Shown here: positions 19,575 through 28,339 of the stretch, in pieces
Numbering within the stretch: position 1 is the stretch's first letter
How the letters are laid out: every line of letters begins with the position of its first letter
NCBI RefSeq assembly: GCF_000820725.1
Contig: NZ_CCXH01000094.1
Location: 1-64,000, forward strand
Direction of reading: 5' to 3'
Origin: Actinomyces polynesiensis
GTDB lineage: Bacteria; Actinomycetota; Actinomycetes; Actinomycetales; Actinomycetaceae
DNA: 64,000 nucleotides
The notes under the pieces: generated by a model
The model's input: only the letters and a program-made list of their open reading frames with translations
What the model was told of the DNA's origin: nothing
Databases searched by the model: none
Translations under genes and position numbers: made by a program

Positions 19575-20276
19575 TCAGCCGTAGGTGTCCCTCGGGCCCC
19601 TCCCGGGCACCGACAGACGGCCCCTCTTCCACGAGGGAGCCGCCGGACCGCGCACGATCACCTGGTCCACCACACCGGGTCCGACCTCCTCCTCGATGCG
19701 ACGCTCGATGTGGGGCAGGAGCAGGCGCAGCTGCTTGGTCCACGCCGTCGACGAGCAGCGCACGACCAGACGGTGGCCCTCGAAGGTCTCGATGACGCAG
19801 TGCTCGGCGACCTGGGCCCCGACGATCGCGGGCCACCTGGCCAGCACGGACCCCATCGCCGCGGGGCCGTCCCAACCGCGCCGGTGCGACATGCGCCCGA
19901 TCACGGCCCCGAGCGCACGGGGCTCCGCCCAGCGCGTGCGGGAGGCGGCCATCCCCGGTGAACGGTGCCAGGAGGTCGACACGGCCGCCGTGCCGGCCGG
20001 GACACCCCCCGCCCCGTCACCGCCGTCGGCCGGCTCGTCCCCGCCGTCGGGGGCGCCCTCGTCGGCCTCCCGGGGTCCGGGGGCCGTGCCCCTGCGTCGC
20101 GGTGCACGCCGCAGGTCACCGCGTGCCCGCGCCGCCTCCTGGAAGCGGGCGAGCACGCCGAGCGCGACCTCACCGAGCTCCTCGGGCGTCGGCTCTGCGG
20201 CACCACCGGCCGGCGCGGGGCCCGCGGTCCCGCCGTCCTCCCCGTCCAGGGGGACGGCCGGTCCGTCCTCATGCAT
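19575..20276 (-). CDS. dciA: DciA family (DUF721) replicative helicase loader
   Basis: 233-aa protein. The first half is acidic/Ala-Gly-rich and disordered; the C-terminal half is the DUF721 domain (LGAVIGRMSHRRGWDGPAAM, VLARWPAIVGAQVAEHC, LRLLLPHIERRI). DciA proteins are the ancestral bacterial loaders or partners of the DnaB helicase, which fits its place in the dnaA-dnaN-recF operon and the presence of dnaB elsewhere in the window. Its ATG overlaps the recF stop by 8 bp, so it is translationally coupled to recF. Confidence 0.88.
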   Translation of the reverse strand: MHEDGPAVPLDGEDGGTAGPAPAGGAAEPTPEELGEVALGVLARFQEAARARGDLRRAPRRRGTAPGPREADEGAPDGGDEPADGGDGAGGVPAGTAAVSTSWHRSPGMAASRTRWAEPRALGAVIGRMSHRRGWDGPAAMGSVLARWPAIVGAQVAEHCVIETFEGHRLVVRCSSTAWTKQLRLLLPHIERRIEEEVGPGVVDQVIVRGPAAPSWKRGRLSVPGRGPRDTYG

Positions 20277-21555
20277 CCTCGACCACCGACCCCCCCTGCT
20301 CGTCGACCCTGACCACCAGGCGGTGACCCTGGAGACCCTCGGGCACATCCTCCTCCACCGCGGCGGTCACGAGCACCTGGTCCGCGCCCGACACCATGCG
20401 GGCGAGCCCCCGGCGGCGCTCGACGTCGAGTTCGGCGAAGACGTCGTCGAGGACGAGGATCGGTTCCTCGCCGTCCTGCTCCAGGACGGCGAAGGCCCCC
20501 AGGCGCAGTGCCAGTGCCACCGACCAGGACTCGCCGTGGCTGGCGTACCCCTTCACGGGCATCCCACCCAGCTCCAGCACCAGGTCGTCACGGTGGGCGC
20601 CCACCAGGTTCACACCGCGCTCGACCTCCCGTCCGCGCACGACGGCGAGGGCATCCAGGAGACGCTGTGTCTGTGCCCCGACATCGGTGAGGTCCGCGGG
20701 CCCGGAGGGCGGTGTGTCCGCCTCCCGGGCCGGTCCCCCCGGGTCCTCCGCCACCCCCGCGGAGCCGTCGGGGGCACCTGCGGGCACCGCGCCGTGGTCG
20801 TGCGGGTCGATCCGGTCGACGGAGGCATCGAGGGACAGACGCAGGGCGCGCGGGGAGTCCGAGACCTCCTGGTAGGCGTGGGCCGCAGGCTCCCGGAGCC
20901 GCTCGACGAGGGCGGCCCTCGCGGCGGTGAGCTGCGCGGACAACGTGGCGAACTGCTGGTCCCACACCTCCAGCGTGGACAGGTCCGGGGACATCCCCCG
21001 CCTCATGCGCGCCGAGGCCTGCTTCATGAGCGCAGCCCTCTGCCGGGCGACCCGGTCGAAGTCGGAGCGCACCACCGACAGTGTCGGTCGCAGCTGGGTG
21101 GCGAGGTCGTCCAGGAAGTGGCGGCGCACCGCGGGGTCCCCCCGGACCAGCTGCAGGTCCTCCGGGGCGAAGACCACCGTGCGCACCAGGCCGACGATCT
21201 CACGCGGTCTGACGCCGGTGCGGTTGAGCCTCGCGCGGTTCGCCCGTCCACGCACGATCTCCAACTCGATGACCTGCTCACGGGGGGCGCCCTCGTCACG
21301 GTGCTCGCCCGTCACGAGCTTGACGCGGACCACTGCCCCGCCGGGGGGTTCCTCGTCCCCGTGCGGGAGCCTGACGAGCGCCCCCTCGGCGGCGACGCGG
21401 TGGGAGGAGAAGGCCGAGAGGTAGGCGACCGCCTCGACCAGGTTCGTCTTGCCCCGGCCGTTGCGTCCCACCAGCACCGTGGTGCCCGGGGGGAGTTCGA
21501 CCACCGCGTGCCTGTAGGAGCGGAAGTCGTCCAGTGCCACGTGCGAGACGCGCAT
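20269..21555 (-). CDS. recF: DNA replication and repair protein RecF
   Basis: 428-aa SMC-like ATPase that loads RecA at gaps in damaged DNA. The start MRVSHVALDDFRSYRHAVVE leads to Walker A GRNGRGKTN, and Walker B ILVLDDVFAELD is near the C-terminus; a signature segment SHGESWSVALALRLGAF lies just before it. A Pro/Asp-rich insertion of about 40 residues sits around residues 240-285. ATG 21555 gives the conserved N-terminus and lies 11 nt past the dnaN stop. It is followed by dciA with an 8-bp overlap. Confidence 0.95.
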   Translation of the reverse strand: MRVSHVALDDFRSYRHAVVELPPGTTVLVGRNGRGKTNLVEAVAYLSAFSSHRVAAEGALVRLPHGDEEPPGGAVVRVKLVTGEHRDEGAPREQVIELEIVRGRANRARLNRTGVRPREIVGLVRTVVFAPEDLQLVRGDPAVRRHFLDDLATQLRPTLSVVRSDFDRVARQRAALMKQASARMRRGMSPDLSTLEVWDQQFATLSAQLTAARAALVERLREPAAHAYQEVSDSPRALRLSLDASVDRIDPHDHGAVPAGAPDGSAGVAEDPGGPAREADTPPSGPADLTDVGAQTQRLLDALAVVRGREVERGVNLVGAHRDDLVLELGGMPVKGYASHGESWSVALALRLGAFAVLEQDGEEPILVLDDVFAELDVERRRGLARMVSGADQVLVTAAVEEDVPEGLQGHRLVVRVDEQGGSVVEDA

Positions 21556-21566
21556 GGCGGCTCCGC

Positions 21567-22703
21567 TCAGATGCCGAAGCGGATCGGCATCAGCAGGTAG
21601 CGGAAGTAGGTGACCTCGCCGCCGTCGGCCTTCGTCTGGCCGGTCATGACGGCGGGCTTGGTCGGGTGGGTGAACCCGAACCGCACCCAGTCCGTGTCCG
21701 CCACCGTGAGGCCGTCGATGAGGAACTGGGGGTTGAAGGCCGTCGCGATCGGTTCGCCGAAGAGCTCCGCCTCCATGGCCTCCGAGGCCTGGGCGTTGTC
21801 GCCCTGTCCGGCCTCGAGGACCACCTGGCCCTCCGAGAAGGCCAGTCGCACCGAGGTCTTGCGCTCGGCGACCAGGGAGACACGCTTGACCGCCTCGAGG
21901 AGCGCCTGGCGCTCGCACACGGCCTGGATGGTGGTCGTCTCGGGGAAGAGCCTGCGCACCGGCGGGTAGTCGCCGTCCATGAGCGTCGACGTCGTGCGCC
22001 GACCGCCCGCGGAGAAACCGATGAGGGAGGACGCCCCGGGCTGGGACTCCTGGGACAGGCCGATGTCCACGCGGGCTCCCGATGTCATCGACTTGGCGAC
22101 ATCGGTGAGGATCCGGGCCTTCACGAGGGCGGCCTCCGACACCGAGGTGTCCAGGGGCTCCCAGGTCAGTTCCCTCATGGCCAGGCGGTAGCGGTCGGTG
22201 GCGAGGAGCGTCATGTTCTCGCCCTCGATCTCGATGCGCACCCCGGTGAGGAGCGGGAGGGTGTCGTCGCGGGAGGCGGCGATGGAGACCTGCTGCACGG
22301 CCTGGGTGAGGACCTGGGAGTCGACGGACCCGCGCATCTGCGGTTGGGCAGGCAGGATCGGGTACTCGTCCAGGGGCATCACCGCGAGGGTGAAGTGCGA
22401 GGAACCACAGGTGAGGTTCACCTTCTGGCCGTCGAGCGCCAGGTGGACGGGCTGGTTCGGCAGCGACTTCGAGATGTCGGCGAGGAGACGTCCGGAGACG
22501 AGCACCTCCCCGTCCTCCTCGACGGTGGCGGGCACCTCGGAGTTCGCCGAGACCTCGTAGTCGAAGGAGGAGAGCGTGAGGACCTGGTCATGGGCCTGGA
22601 TCCGCACCCCCGCCAGGATCGGGGTCGCTGGACGCACTGGCAGCGCGCGGGCTGTCCACGACACGGCCTCGGAGAGGACGTCACGAGCGACGGTGAACTT
22701 CAT
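21567..22703 (-). CDS. dnaN: DNA polymerase III beta sliding clamp
   Basis: 378-aa beta clamp of three repeated domains. Start MKFTVARDVLSEAVSWTARA is canonical and the C-terminus EVTYFRYLLMPIRFGI forms part of the binding cleft; VMTGQTKADGG and LLATDRYRLAMRE are family motifs. The ATG at 22703 follows CTGGAGGGACCCGGC. It sits 11 nt upstream of recF and 686 bp downstream of dnaA, that gap being the DnaA-box region. Confidence 0.97.
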   Translation of the reverse strand: MKFTVARDVLSEAVSWTARALPVRPATPILAGVRIQAHDQVLTLSSFDYEVSANSEVPATVEEDGEVLVSGRLLADISKSLPNQPVHLALDGQKVNLTCGSSHFTLAVMPLDEYPILPAQPQMRGSVDSQVLTQAVQQVSIAASRDDTLPLLTGVRIEIEGENMTLLATDRYRLAMRELTWEPLDTSVSEAALVKARILTDVAKSMTSGARVDIGLSQESQPGASSLIGFSAGGRRTTSTLMDGDYPPVRRLFPETTTIQAVCERQALLEAVKRVSLVAERKTSVRLAFSEGQVVLEAGQGDNAQASEAMEAELFGEPIATAFNPQFLIDGLTVADTDWVRFGFTHPTKPAVMTGQTKADGGEVTYFRYLLMPIRFGI

Positions 22704-22876
22704 GCCGGGTCCCTCCAGGATGGTACGGATGTGCCGTCCAACTCTACGCGACCGGGCACGTCGGTGGCGAAACTCCACGGCGCGCGAACGCGAGCCGTGG
22801 TGGGAGGGTCTTCCCGCCCCAGGTCGTCGGGGTGGGTGGCCGGTGGGCGGATGGCTGCAGTCGGGGGCCTTGAGGG

Positions 22877-23078
22877 CTGTCCACATCATTCTTGGAATTA
22901 CAGGAATCGTCGCCGTCATCGGGGGTGTGGAAACGGTGGACAACCCAGGTCCGTGCAGGTCAGGACGATTTCAGGCATGTGTAGTCACACGGGTGGGATC
23001 TGTGGAGGCGCCGTCGCGCGCTGTGGAGGGAAATTGTCGTTCCGCAGGGTTTCCACAGCAGGACCTCGATTGTCCACA
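22877..23078. other. oriC candidate: DnaA boxes in the dnaA-dnaN gap
   Basis: The gene-free stretch 22704-23389 contains DnaA boxes: a perfect TTGTCCACA at 23070-23078, and near-matches CTGTCCACA (22877-22885), GTTTCCACA (minus, 22926-22934), GGTGGACAA (minus-strand TTGTCCACC, 22935-22943) and GTTTCCACA (23049-23057). Next to the first box is the least GC-rich piece (about 22884-22912, CATTCTTGGAATTACAGGAA), a possible unwinding element. Actinobacterial origins usually lie between dnaA and dnaN. The rest of the gap, to 23389, shows no gene. Confidence 0.75.
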
Positions 23079-23389
23079 GCGTGGGTGGTCCGCGTCCACC
23101 GGTGAATCACAACTTGGTCCCCACCCCCCCTCCGACCCCGTCCGGCACCCCTGCCCCGTTCGGGACCGCCCACCCCCGCCCGGGACCCTCGGGGCTGCAG
23201 GGGGCGGGCGGTCCGGGGGGTGGGGACCTGGCCGGGTGGTGGCGGTGCGGGCGCAGGGTGTGGCGCACCGCGCCGGGTGGGTGGACGGACGCGGCGCCGG
23301 GGACGGTTGCCGACGGGACACCTGGGTCACCGAGGACGGAGGAGAGCGGACCTCAGCGTCGGGACAGAGCGGACCTCAGCAGGAGGGGG

Positions 23390-24838
23390 TCAGGACTCCC
23401 GGGCCTTCTGCTTGATGCGGTTGGTGAGCTCGGTGACGTGGTTGAAGGTCTCCCGCTTGGCGGCCATGAGCTCGGTGATCTTCTTGTTGGCGTGCATGAC
23501 CGTGGTGTGGTCGCGCCCGCCGAAGGCTGCACCGATCTTCGGCAGGGACAGGTCGGTGAGCTCCCGGCACAGGTACATCGCGATCTGACGGGCCTCCACC
23601 ATGGTGCGCGAGCGGTCGGCACTGGAGAGCTGGTCGATGGTCACCCCGAAGTAGTGGGCGGTCTGACCCATGATCAGGGCTGCGGTGATCTCTCGGTTCT
23701 CGGGGTCGGAGATCATGTCCTTGAGGACCAGCTCGGCCAGGGGCAGGTCGATTCGCTGCTGGGTGAGGTTCGCGAACGCCGTCACCCGCAGCAGCGAGCC
23801 CTCGAGCTCGCGGATGTTCGAGGAGATGCGCGAGGCGATGTACTCCAGGACCGCCGGGTCCACCTCCAGGTTCTCCGCGGCCGCCTTCTTCTGGAGGATG
23901 GCGATGCGGGTCTCCAGGTCGGGGGGCTGGACGTCGGTGAGCAGACCCCACTCGAAGCGTGAGCGCAGGCGGTCCTCGAAACCGTTGAGCTGCTTGGGCG
24001 GCAGGTCGGAGGTCAGCACCACCTGCTTGTTGGCGTTGTGGAGGGTGTTGAAGGTGTGGAAGAACTCCTCCACGGTCTGGGGCTTGTCCTGGATGAACTG
24101 GATGTCGTCGATGAGGAGGATGTCGACCTTGCGGTAGCGGCTCTGGAACTCCTCGGCGCGACCCTCGCGGATCGCGTTGACGAAGTCGTTCGTGAACTCC
24201 TCCGAGTTGACGTAGCGCACGCGCAGGTGCGGGTACAGCGACAGCGCGTAGTGCCCGATGGCGTGGAGCAGGTGGGTCTTGCCCAGACCGGAGTCCCCGT
24301 AGATGAACAGCGGGTTGTAGGCCTTGGCCGGGCTCTCCGCCACGGCGGTGGCAGCGGCGTGGGCGAAGCGGTTGGAGGGGCCGATGACGAAGGTGTCGAA
24401 GGTGTACTTCTGGTTGAGGTGCGTCTGGGTCGAGTCGATGTTGACCGCGTCGAGGATCCGTGACCCGTGGGGCTCGCGCGGGGTCTGCAGGGGCGGGTAG
24501 TGCTCGTCACGGTCCCGTCCACCGTCCTCCTGCGGACCGCCGGCCGTGTCGGGGGCCCCCCGGTCCTCGTCCTCCTCGGGCAGGAGGGAGGAGTCGACGG
24601 TGACCGCGATGCGCACGTCACGTCCGATGGCACCCGAGAGGGCCTCGGTCAACTGCTGGGAGACGCGGGTCTCGATGAAGCCCTTGGTGAACTCGTTGGG
24701 GACCGCCAGGAGGATCGTGCCCTCGATGTCCCCCAGGGGCTTGGTCATGCGCACGAAGGAGGCGGCGACCGGTCCAAGGTCCAGGGAATCGAGCGACTGC
24801 AGGGCCACGGACCACGCGTCGGAGAGTGCATTGCCCAC
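23390..24838 (-). CDS. dnaA: Chromosomal replication initiator DnaA
   Basis: 482-aa initiator ATPase. Domain I (about 1-85) is followed by an acidic domain II linker, AAA+ domain III with Walker A GDSGLGKTH (181-189), Walker B LLIDDIQFI and arginine-finger region, and DNA-binding domain IV ending in the signature GGRDHTTVMHANKKI. The start is GTG 24838, which follows GGAGG at 8 nt; the upstream extension of the frame to 25069 is not conserved and crosses the putative promoter. Two clusters of DnaA boxes flank the gene, so autoregulation is likely. It is transcribed leftward, divergent from rpmH. Confidence 0.96.
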   Translation of the reverse strand: MGNALSDAWSVALQSLDSLDLGPVAASFVRMTKPLGDIEGTILLAVPNEFTKGFIETRVSQQLTEALSGAIGRDVRIAVTVDSSLLPEEDEDRGAPDTAGGPQEDGGRDRDEHYPPLQTPREPHGSRILDAVNIDSTQTHLNQKYTFDTFVIGPSNRFAHAAATAVAESPAKAYNPLFIYGDSGLGKTHLLHAIGHYALSLYPHLRVRYVNSEEFTNDFVNAIREGRAEEFQSRYRKVDILLIDDIQFIQDKPQTVEEFFHTFNTLHNANKQVVLTSDLPPKQLNGFEDRLRSRFEWGLLTDVQPPDLETRIAILQKKAAAENLEVDPAVLEYIASRISSNIRELEGSLLRVTAFANLTQQRIDLPLAELVLKDMISDPENREITAALIMGQTAHYFGVTIDQLSSADRSRTMVEARQIAMYLCRELTDLSLPKIGAAFGGRDHTTVMHANKKITELMAAKRETFNHVTELTNRIKQKARES

Positions 24839-24911
24839 AGCCGGGACCTCCAGAGACCAGGGGCGGGGTGACGTTCGACACGGGGGTGACGCCCCAGGGT
24901 TCCCGCATCGG

Positions 24912-25115
24912 CTCTCCACATTAGCGTTCCGGAAGTCTGTCCACAGCTTGGGGACAGAGTTGTGGAGAACTTCCCGTCGAATGACAGAAATGTAGTTACA
25001 CGGCCGAATGCGGCAATGCCGCCGAATTCTCCCTGTCCACACTCCTGTGGACACAACACCCGAATTCACCGGTGTGGACGTCCCCGTCCACCGATGGGTC
25101 CACAGATGTGGACAG
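24912..25115. other. DnaA-box cluster in the rpmH-dnaA gap
   Basis: Eight DnaA-box-like 9-mers lie within 205 bp: CTCTCCACA (24912), CTGTCCACA (24937), TGTGGAGAA (24961), CTGTCCACA (25033), TGTGGACAC (25046), TGTGGACGT (25073), GGGTCCACA (25096) and TGTGGACAG (25107). None is a perfect TTGTCCACA. They cover the dnaA promoter region and could autoregulate dnaA or form one half of a bipartite origin with the dnaA-dnaN boxes. Confidence 0.7.
24989..25016 (-). promoter_or_regulatory. Candidate dnaA promoter
   Basis: On the minus strand TTGCCG (25011-25016) and TACATT (24989-24994) are separated by 16 bp, 150 bp upstream of the dnaA GTG and amid the DnaA boxes. It predicts a leader of about 145 nt. 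Confidence 0.45.
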
Positions 25116-25134
25116 ATGTCCCGTTTCGGCGCCG

Positions 25135-25163
25135 TTGACGCACTCCGCCGCGGCTCCTAGGCT
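25135..25163 (+). promoter_or_regulatory. rpmH promoter
   Basis: TTGACG (25135-25140), 17-bp spacer, TAGGCT (25158-25163): a good primary sigma-factor promoter. It is followed by a leader of about 115 nt to the rpmH GTG and drives rpmH-rnpA-yidD-yidC. Confidence 0.65.
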
Positions 25164-25285
25164 GGACTCCCGTATGTGCCCGACCTGTGGGCACGTCCGG
25201 CCACTCCCTGCGAGGACATCTCGGTGGGAATGGTGCACACCGACCGATGTCCGGGGGCCCGCCCCCGTACCCGAGGAGAACTGTC

Positions 25286-25423
25286 GTGACCAAGCGGACC
25301 TTCCAGCCCAACACCCGTCGCCGTTCCAAGGTGCACGGCTTCCGCCTGCGCATGAGCACCCGCGCCGGCCGTTCCATCCTGGCCAACCGCCGCCGCAAGG
25401 GCCGCGCCAAGCTCTCTGCCTGA
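25286..25423 (+). CDS. rpmH: 50S ribosomal protein L34
   Basis: 45-aa, very basic L34: [20 protein letters not shown] and [19 protein letters not shown] match the whole family length. It starts with GTG after GAGGAGAA. It is the first gene of the rightward operon and is divergent from dnaA, as in most bacteria. Confidence 0.97.
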   Translation: MTKRTFQPNTRRRSKVHGFRLRMSTRAGRSILANRRRKGRAKLSA

Positions 25424-25434
25424 GAGCGGCGCAG

Positions 25435-25794
25435 GTGTTGCCGCACGCGCACCGCATGGTCGATGCCGAGGACTTCCGGAGCACGATCCGTCGCGGGTCC
25501 CGTGCGGGGAATGCCATGGTGGTCGTGCACTGCCGAACCGACGTGGACTCCGATGAGCGCCTCGTCGGTTTCGTCGTGCCCAAGCGGGAGATCCCCCGTG
25601 CGACCGGTCGCAACCGGGTCAGGCGCCAGCTCCGCCATCTGATGAGGGCGCGGGTCGGGGCACTCCCCCCGGGGGCGAGGGTGGTCGTGCGCGTCCACGC
25701 AGAGGCCCTCGGTCACGACTCCACCGAGCTGGGCCGCGCCCTGGACAACGCGCTGACGCGTGCCTGGGACCGCTCCCGCAGGTCCCGTCCATGA
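25435..25794 (+). CDS. rnpA: Ribonuclease P protein component
   Basis: 119-aa basic protein that assists RNase P RNA in 5' tRNA maturation. The N-terminal [20 protein letters not shown] and the RNR motif region [18 protein letters not shown] are diagnostic. GTG 25435 was chosen because it gives the usual (V/M)LPxxHR start, 11 nt after rpmH. Its stop overlaps the yidD start (ATGA). The RNA subunit is not in this window. Confidence 0.93.
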   Translation: MLPHAHRMVDAEDFRSTIRRGSRAGNAMVVVHCRTDVDSDERLVGFVVPKREIPRATGRNRVRRQLRHLMRARVGALPPGARVVVRVHAEALGHDSTELGRALDNALTRAWDRSRRSRP

Positions 25795-26267
25795 GCGGAC
25801 GTCCCGGCCCCGTGGCCTGGCTGCTGATCCAGCCCGTGCGCGCCTACCAGCACTTCATCTCCCCGCTGCTCGCCCCGCGCTGCCGCTACGCGCCGAGCTG
25901 CTCCGCCTACGCGGTCGAGGCCCTGCGCGTCCACGGTGCCGCGAAGGGCCTGCTGCTGGCCGCGTGGCGCCTCCTTCGCTGCAACCCGTGGAGCACCGGC
26001 GGCGTCGACCACGTCCCCCCACGTGGGCGCTGGCGCGCGGACCCGTGGGTCCCGCCCGAGGACTGGGCCGGCAACGCGGACATCGAGGTGCCGCTCCCCA
26101 TGGGGTTCACACCGCCCAGGCCTGCGGGCCCGGACGCACCACGCGCGCAGCGGGTGCCCGGCCCCCACTCCCCCACCACCGACGAGGGCGGCGCCGCCCT
26201 CGTCCGCACTGACCTCCCGGCCCCGGCCGGACGACCCGTGGACGCCCTGGGCGTCCCGACCACCTGA
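25791..26267 (+). CDS. yidD: Membrane protein insertion efficiency factor YidD
   Basis: 158-aa protein. The first 80 residues form the conserved YidD domain: [31 protein letters not shown], and HG...[21 protein letters not shown] with the conserved Cys residues. The C-terminal 75 residues are Pro-rich and disordered, longer than the usual family length. It is translationally coupled to rnpA and lies 11 nt before yidC, whose insertase function it is thought to support. Confidence 0.92.
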   Translation: MSGRPGPVAWLLIQPVRAYQHFISPLLAPRCRYAPSCSAYAVEALRVHGAAKGLLLAAWRLLRCNPWSTGGVDHVPPRGRWRADPWVPPEDWAGNADIEVPLPMGFTPPRPAGPDAPRAQRVPGPHSPTTDEGGAALVRTDLPAPAGRPVDALGVPTT

Positions 26268-26278
26268 AGGAGCACCCC

Positions 26279-27643
26279 ATGTGGGAGAAAGTCCTCCACC
26301 CCTTTGCCGTCGCGATCGCGTGGCTGTGGGTGAAGATCCACGACGTCCTGAGCCTGGTCGTCGGGTCAGGGTCCGGCATCGGCTGGGTGCTCTCCATCGT
26401 GGTGCTGACCCTGTTCGTGCGGGTGCTGATCCTCCCGTTGTTCCTCAAGCAGATCAAGTCCGCCCGCGGCATGCAGGCCGTGCAGCCGGAGCTGCAGAAG
26501 ATCCAGGCGAAGTACAAGGGCAAGACGGACACGGTCTCACGCCAGAGGATGGCGGAGGAGACCCAGGCCCTCTACAAGAAGCACGGCACCAGCCCCTTCG
26601 CGTCCTGCCTGCCGCTGCTCGTGCAGATGCCGATCCTCTTCGCCCTCTACCGGGCGATCTTCGCCATCAAGCCCCTCATGCAGGGCACGTACTCGATCGG
26701 CGGCACCCACTACGACGCCCTGGGGCCCATCACGAAGGCCGTGGCCACGGAGATCGACGGGTCCACGGTGCTCGGCGTGCCCCTGTCGCACACGATCCGC
26801 GACGGGGACGGCGGACTGGGGCTGTTCGCCTTCGTCGTGATGATCGTGCTGATGGTGGTCATGCAGTTCCTCTCCATCCGCCTCTCGATGACGAAGAACA
26901 TGCCCCCCCAGGCGGACCCGAACAACCCGATGGTCCGTTCGCAGAAGATGATGATGTACCTGATGCCGGCCATGTTCATCTTCACCGGCCTCGCCTTCCA
27001 GATGGGCCTGCTGGTCTACATGGTGACCACCACGGCGTGGTCCTGGGGTCAGCAGGTGTGGACGATCAAGTTCATGCCCACCCCGGGTGCCCCGGCCTAC
27101 AAGGAGCTCGTCTCCAAGCGCGAGAGGGCCTACAAGGAGTGGGCCAAGCCCTTCTTCTCCGACTACGACCGTGAGCGCTCCGAGCTGGAGGGCTCGCCCG
27201 AGCAGGTCGACGAGCTCAACGAGGGCACGCTGGCCGAGGCCCAGCGCCGCGCCAAGGGCCAGAAGGTGGCCAGCGACTTCCCCGAGGTCATGGGCACCGG
27301 CGAGAAGGTCTCCGTCTACCGGAACCTCGCGAACCAGGAGTGGACGGTCCTCCCCGACGAGATGTGGATGCGCGGCGTCAAGCGCGCGACCGAGAAGACC
27401 CAGGCACAGCGCGCCCAGCAGGCGGGCCGCGAGCAGCCGCGCCGCCTCAGCCGCGAGCAGCGGCGCCAGCAGGCGTTGCGCGAGGAGGAGGAGGCGCGCC
27501 AGGCCGAGCGCCGGGAGGCCCGCAAGGCCGGCTCCAAGCCCGCCTCCAACCTCACCCCCGAGGAGATCGAGCGTCGCCGCCAGGAGCGTCGCCAGGCCCG
27601 CCGCAAGCAGGGCAAGAAGAAGCCGAACCCGTCCCAGGAGTGA
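26279..27643 (+). CDS. yidC: Membrane protein insertase YidC
   Basis: 454-aa Oxa1/YidC insertase. After the first helix (VAIAWLWVKIHDVLSLVVG) come the conserved helices with Arg in the hydrophilic groove (VVLTLFVRVLILPLFLKQIK), the cytoplasmic hairpin (RGMQAVQPELQKIQAKYKGK, SPFASCLPLLVQMPILFALY) and later membrane segments. The C-terminal 130 residues are a long, highly charged Arg/Glu-rich tail (REQRRQQALREEEEARQAER), probably a ribosome-contacting helix as in other actinobacterial YidC. ATG 26279 follows GAAGGAG. Confidence 0.95.
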   Translation: MWEKVLHPFAVAIAWLWVKIHDVLSLVVGSGSGIGWVLSIVVLTLFVRVLILPLFLKQIKSARGMQAVQPELQKIQAKYKGKTDTVSRQRMAEETQALYKKHGTSPFASCLPLLVQMPILFALYRAIFAIKPLMQGTYSIGGTHYDALGPITKAVATEIDGSTVLGVPLSHTIRDGDGGLGLFAFVVMIVLMVVMQFLSIRLSMTKNMPPQADPNNPMVRSQKMMMYLMPAMFIFTGLAFQMGLLVYMVTTTAWSWGQQVWTIKFMPTPGAPAYKELVSKRERAYKEWAKPFFSDYDRERSELEGSPEQVDELNEGTLAEAQRRAKGQKVASDFPEVMGTGEKVSVYRNLANQEWTVLPDEMWMRGVKRATEKTQAQRAQQAGREQPRRLSREQRRQQALREEEEARQAERREARKAGSKPASNLTPEEIERRRQERRQARRKQGKKKPNPSQE

Positions 27644-27650
27644 GTTCTGC

Positions 27651-27678
27651 GGGTCCCGGCCGAGGACGGTCGGGACCC
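27651..27678 (+). terminator. Terminator after yidC
   Basis: Arms 27651-27661 and 27668-27678 form an 11-bp stem with one G-U pair and a 6-nt loop, 8 nt after the yidC stop. It separates the L34-RnpA-YidC unit from jag-rsmG. Confidence 0.6.
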
Positions 27679-27727
27679 CCGGACCACACCCCCGCTGACA
27701 TCCACACACACCGCCGGAGGACACATC

Positions 27728-28339
27728 ATGAGTGACAGCACGCAGAAGGACCGCATCGCCCAGCTCGAGGAGGAGGGCGAGATCGCCGCCGACTACCTCG
27801 AGGAGCTCCTCGACATCGCCGACCTCGACGGGGACATCGAGATCGACGTCGAGAACGGCAGGGCGTCGGTGGAGATCGTCTCCGACAACCCCAGGTCGAT
27901 CGACCGTCTGGTGGGGGAGGACGGCCACGTGCTGGATGCGCTCCAGGAGCTCACACGCCTCGCGGTCCAGACGGAGACGGGTGAGCGCTCACGCCTGATG
28001 CTCGACATCGCCGGATTCCGTGCGGACCGCAAGGCACAGCTCCAGGCGGTCACCGAGGAGGCGATCGCCCGGCTGCGCGCCACGGGTGAGCCGCAGCGCC
28101 TGGAGCCGATGAACCCCTTCGAGCGCAAGGTCTGCCACGACGTCGTCTCCGCCGCCGGCCTGGTCTCCGAGTCCGAGGGTGCCGAGCCCAACCGCAGGGT
28201 GGTCATCCTTCCCGCGGAGGACGAGGGCGACGAGGCTGAGGTCGTGGAGGAGGTCGTGGAGGTGACGGACGCGTCGGACGCGGACGTCACCGGTGAGGGC
28301 GCGGCGTCCGCCGCGGCCGCCCCGGAAGGGGACGAGTGA
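27728..28339 (+). CDS. jag: Jag/KhpB-type KH-R3H RNA-binding protein
   Basis: 203-aa single-strand nucleic-acid-binding protein. Residues about 15-75 form a KH-like domain (VEIVSDNPRSIDRLVGEDGH), followed by an R3H domain (about 90-150: FRADRKAQLQAVTEEAIARL, GEPQRLEPMNPFERKVCHD). It lacks the N-terminal Jag_N domain of firmicute Jag, as is usual in actinobacteria. The C-terminal 50 residues are very acidic. ATG 27728 follows CCGGAGGACACATC. Its stop overlaps the rsmG start (GTGA). Confidence 0.9.
   Translation: MSDSTQKDRIAQLEEEGEIAADYLEELLDIADLDGDIEIDVENGRASVEIVSDNPRSIDRLVGEDGHVLDALQELTRLAVQTETGERSRLMLDIAGFRADRKAQLQAVTEEAIARLRATGEPQRLEPMNPFERKVCHDVVSAAGLVSESEGAEPNRRVVILPAEDEGDEAEVVEEVVEVTDASDADVTGEGAASAAAAPEGDE

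Noticed and set aside
23090-23389. Small gene between oriC boxes and dnaA
   Set aside because: Open frames here have no conserved content or ribosome-binding site; the region is best seen as origin/spacer.
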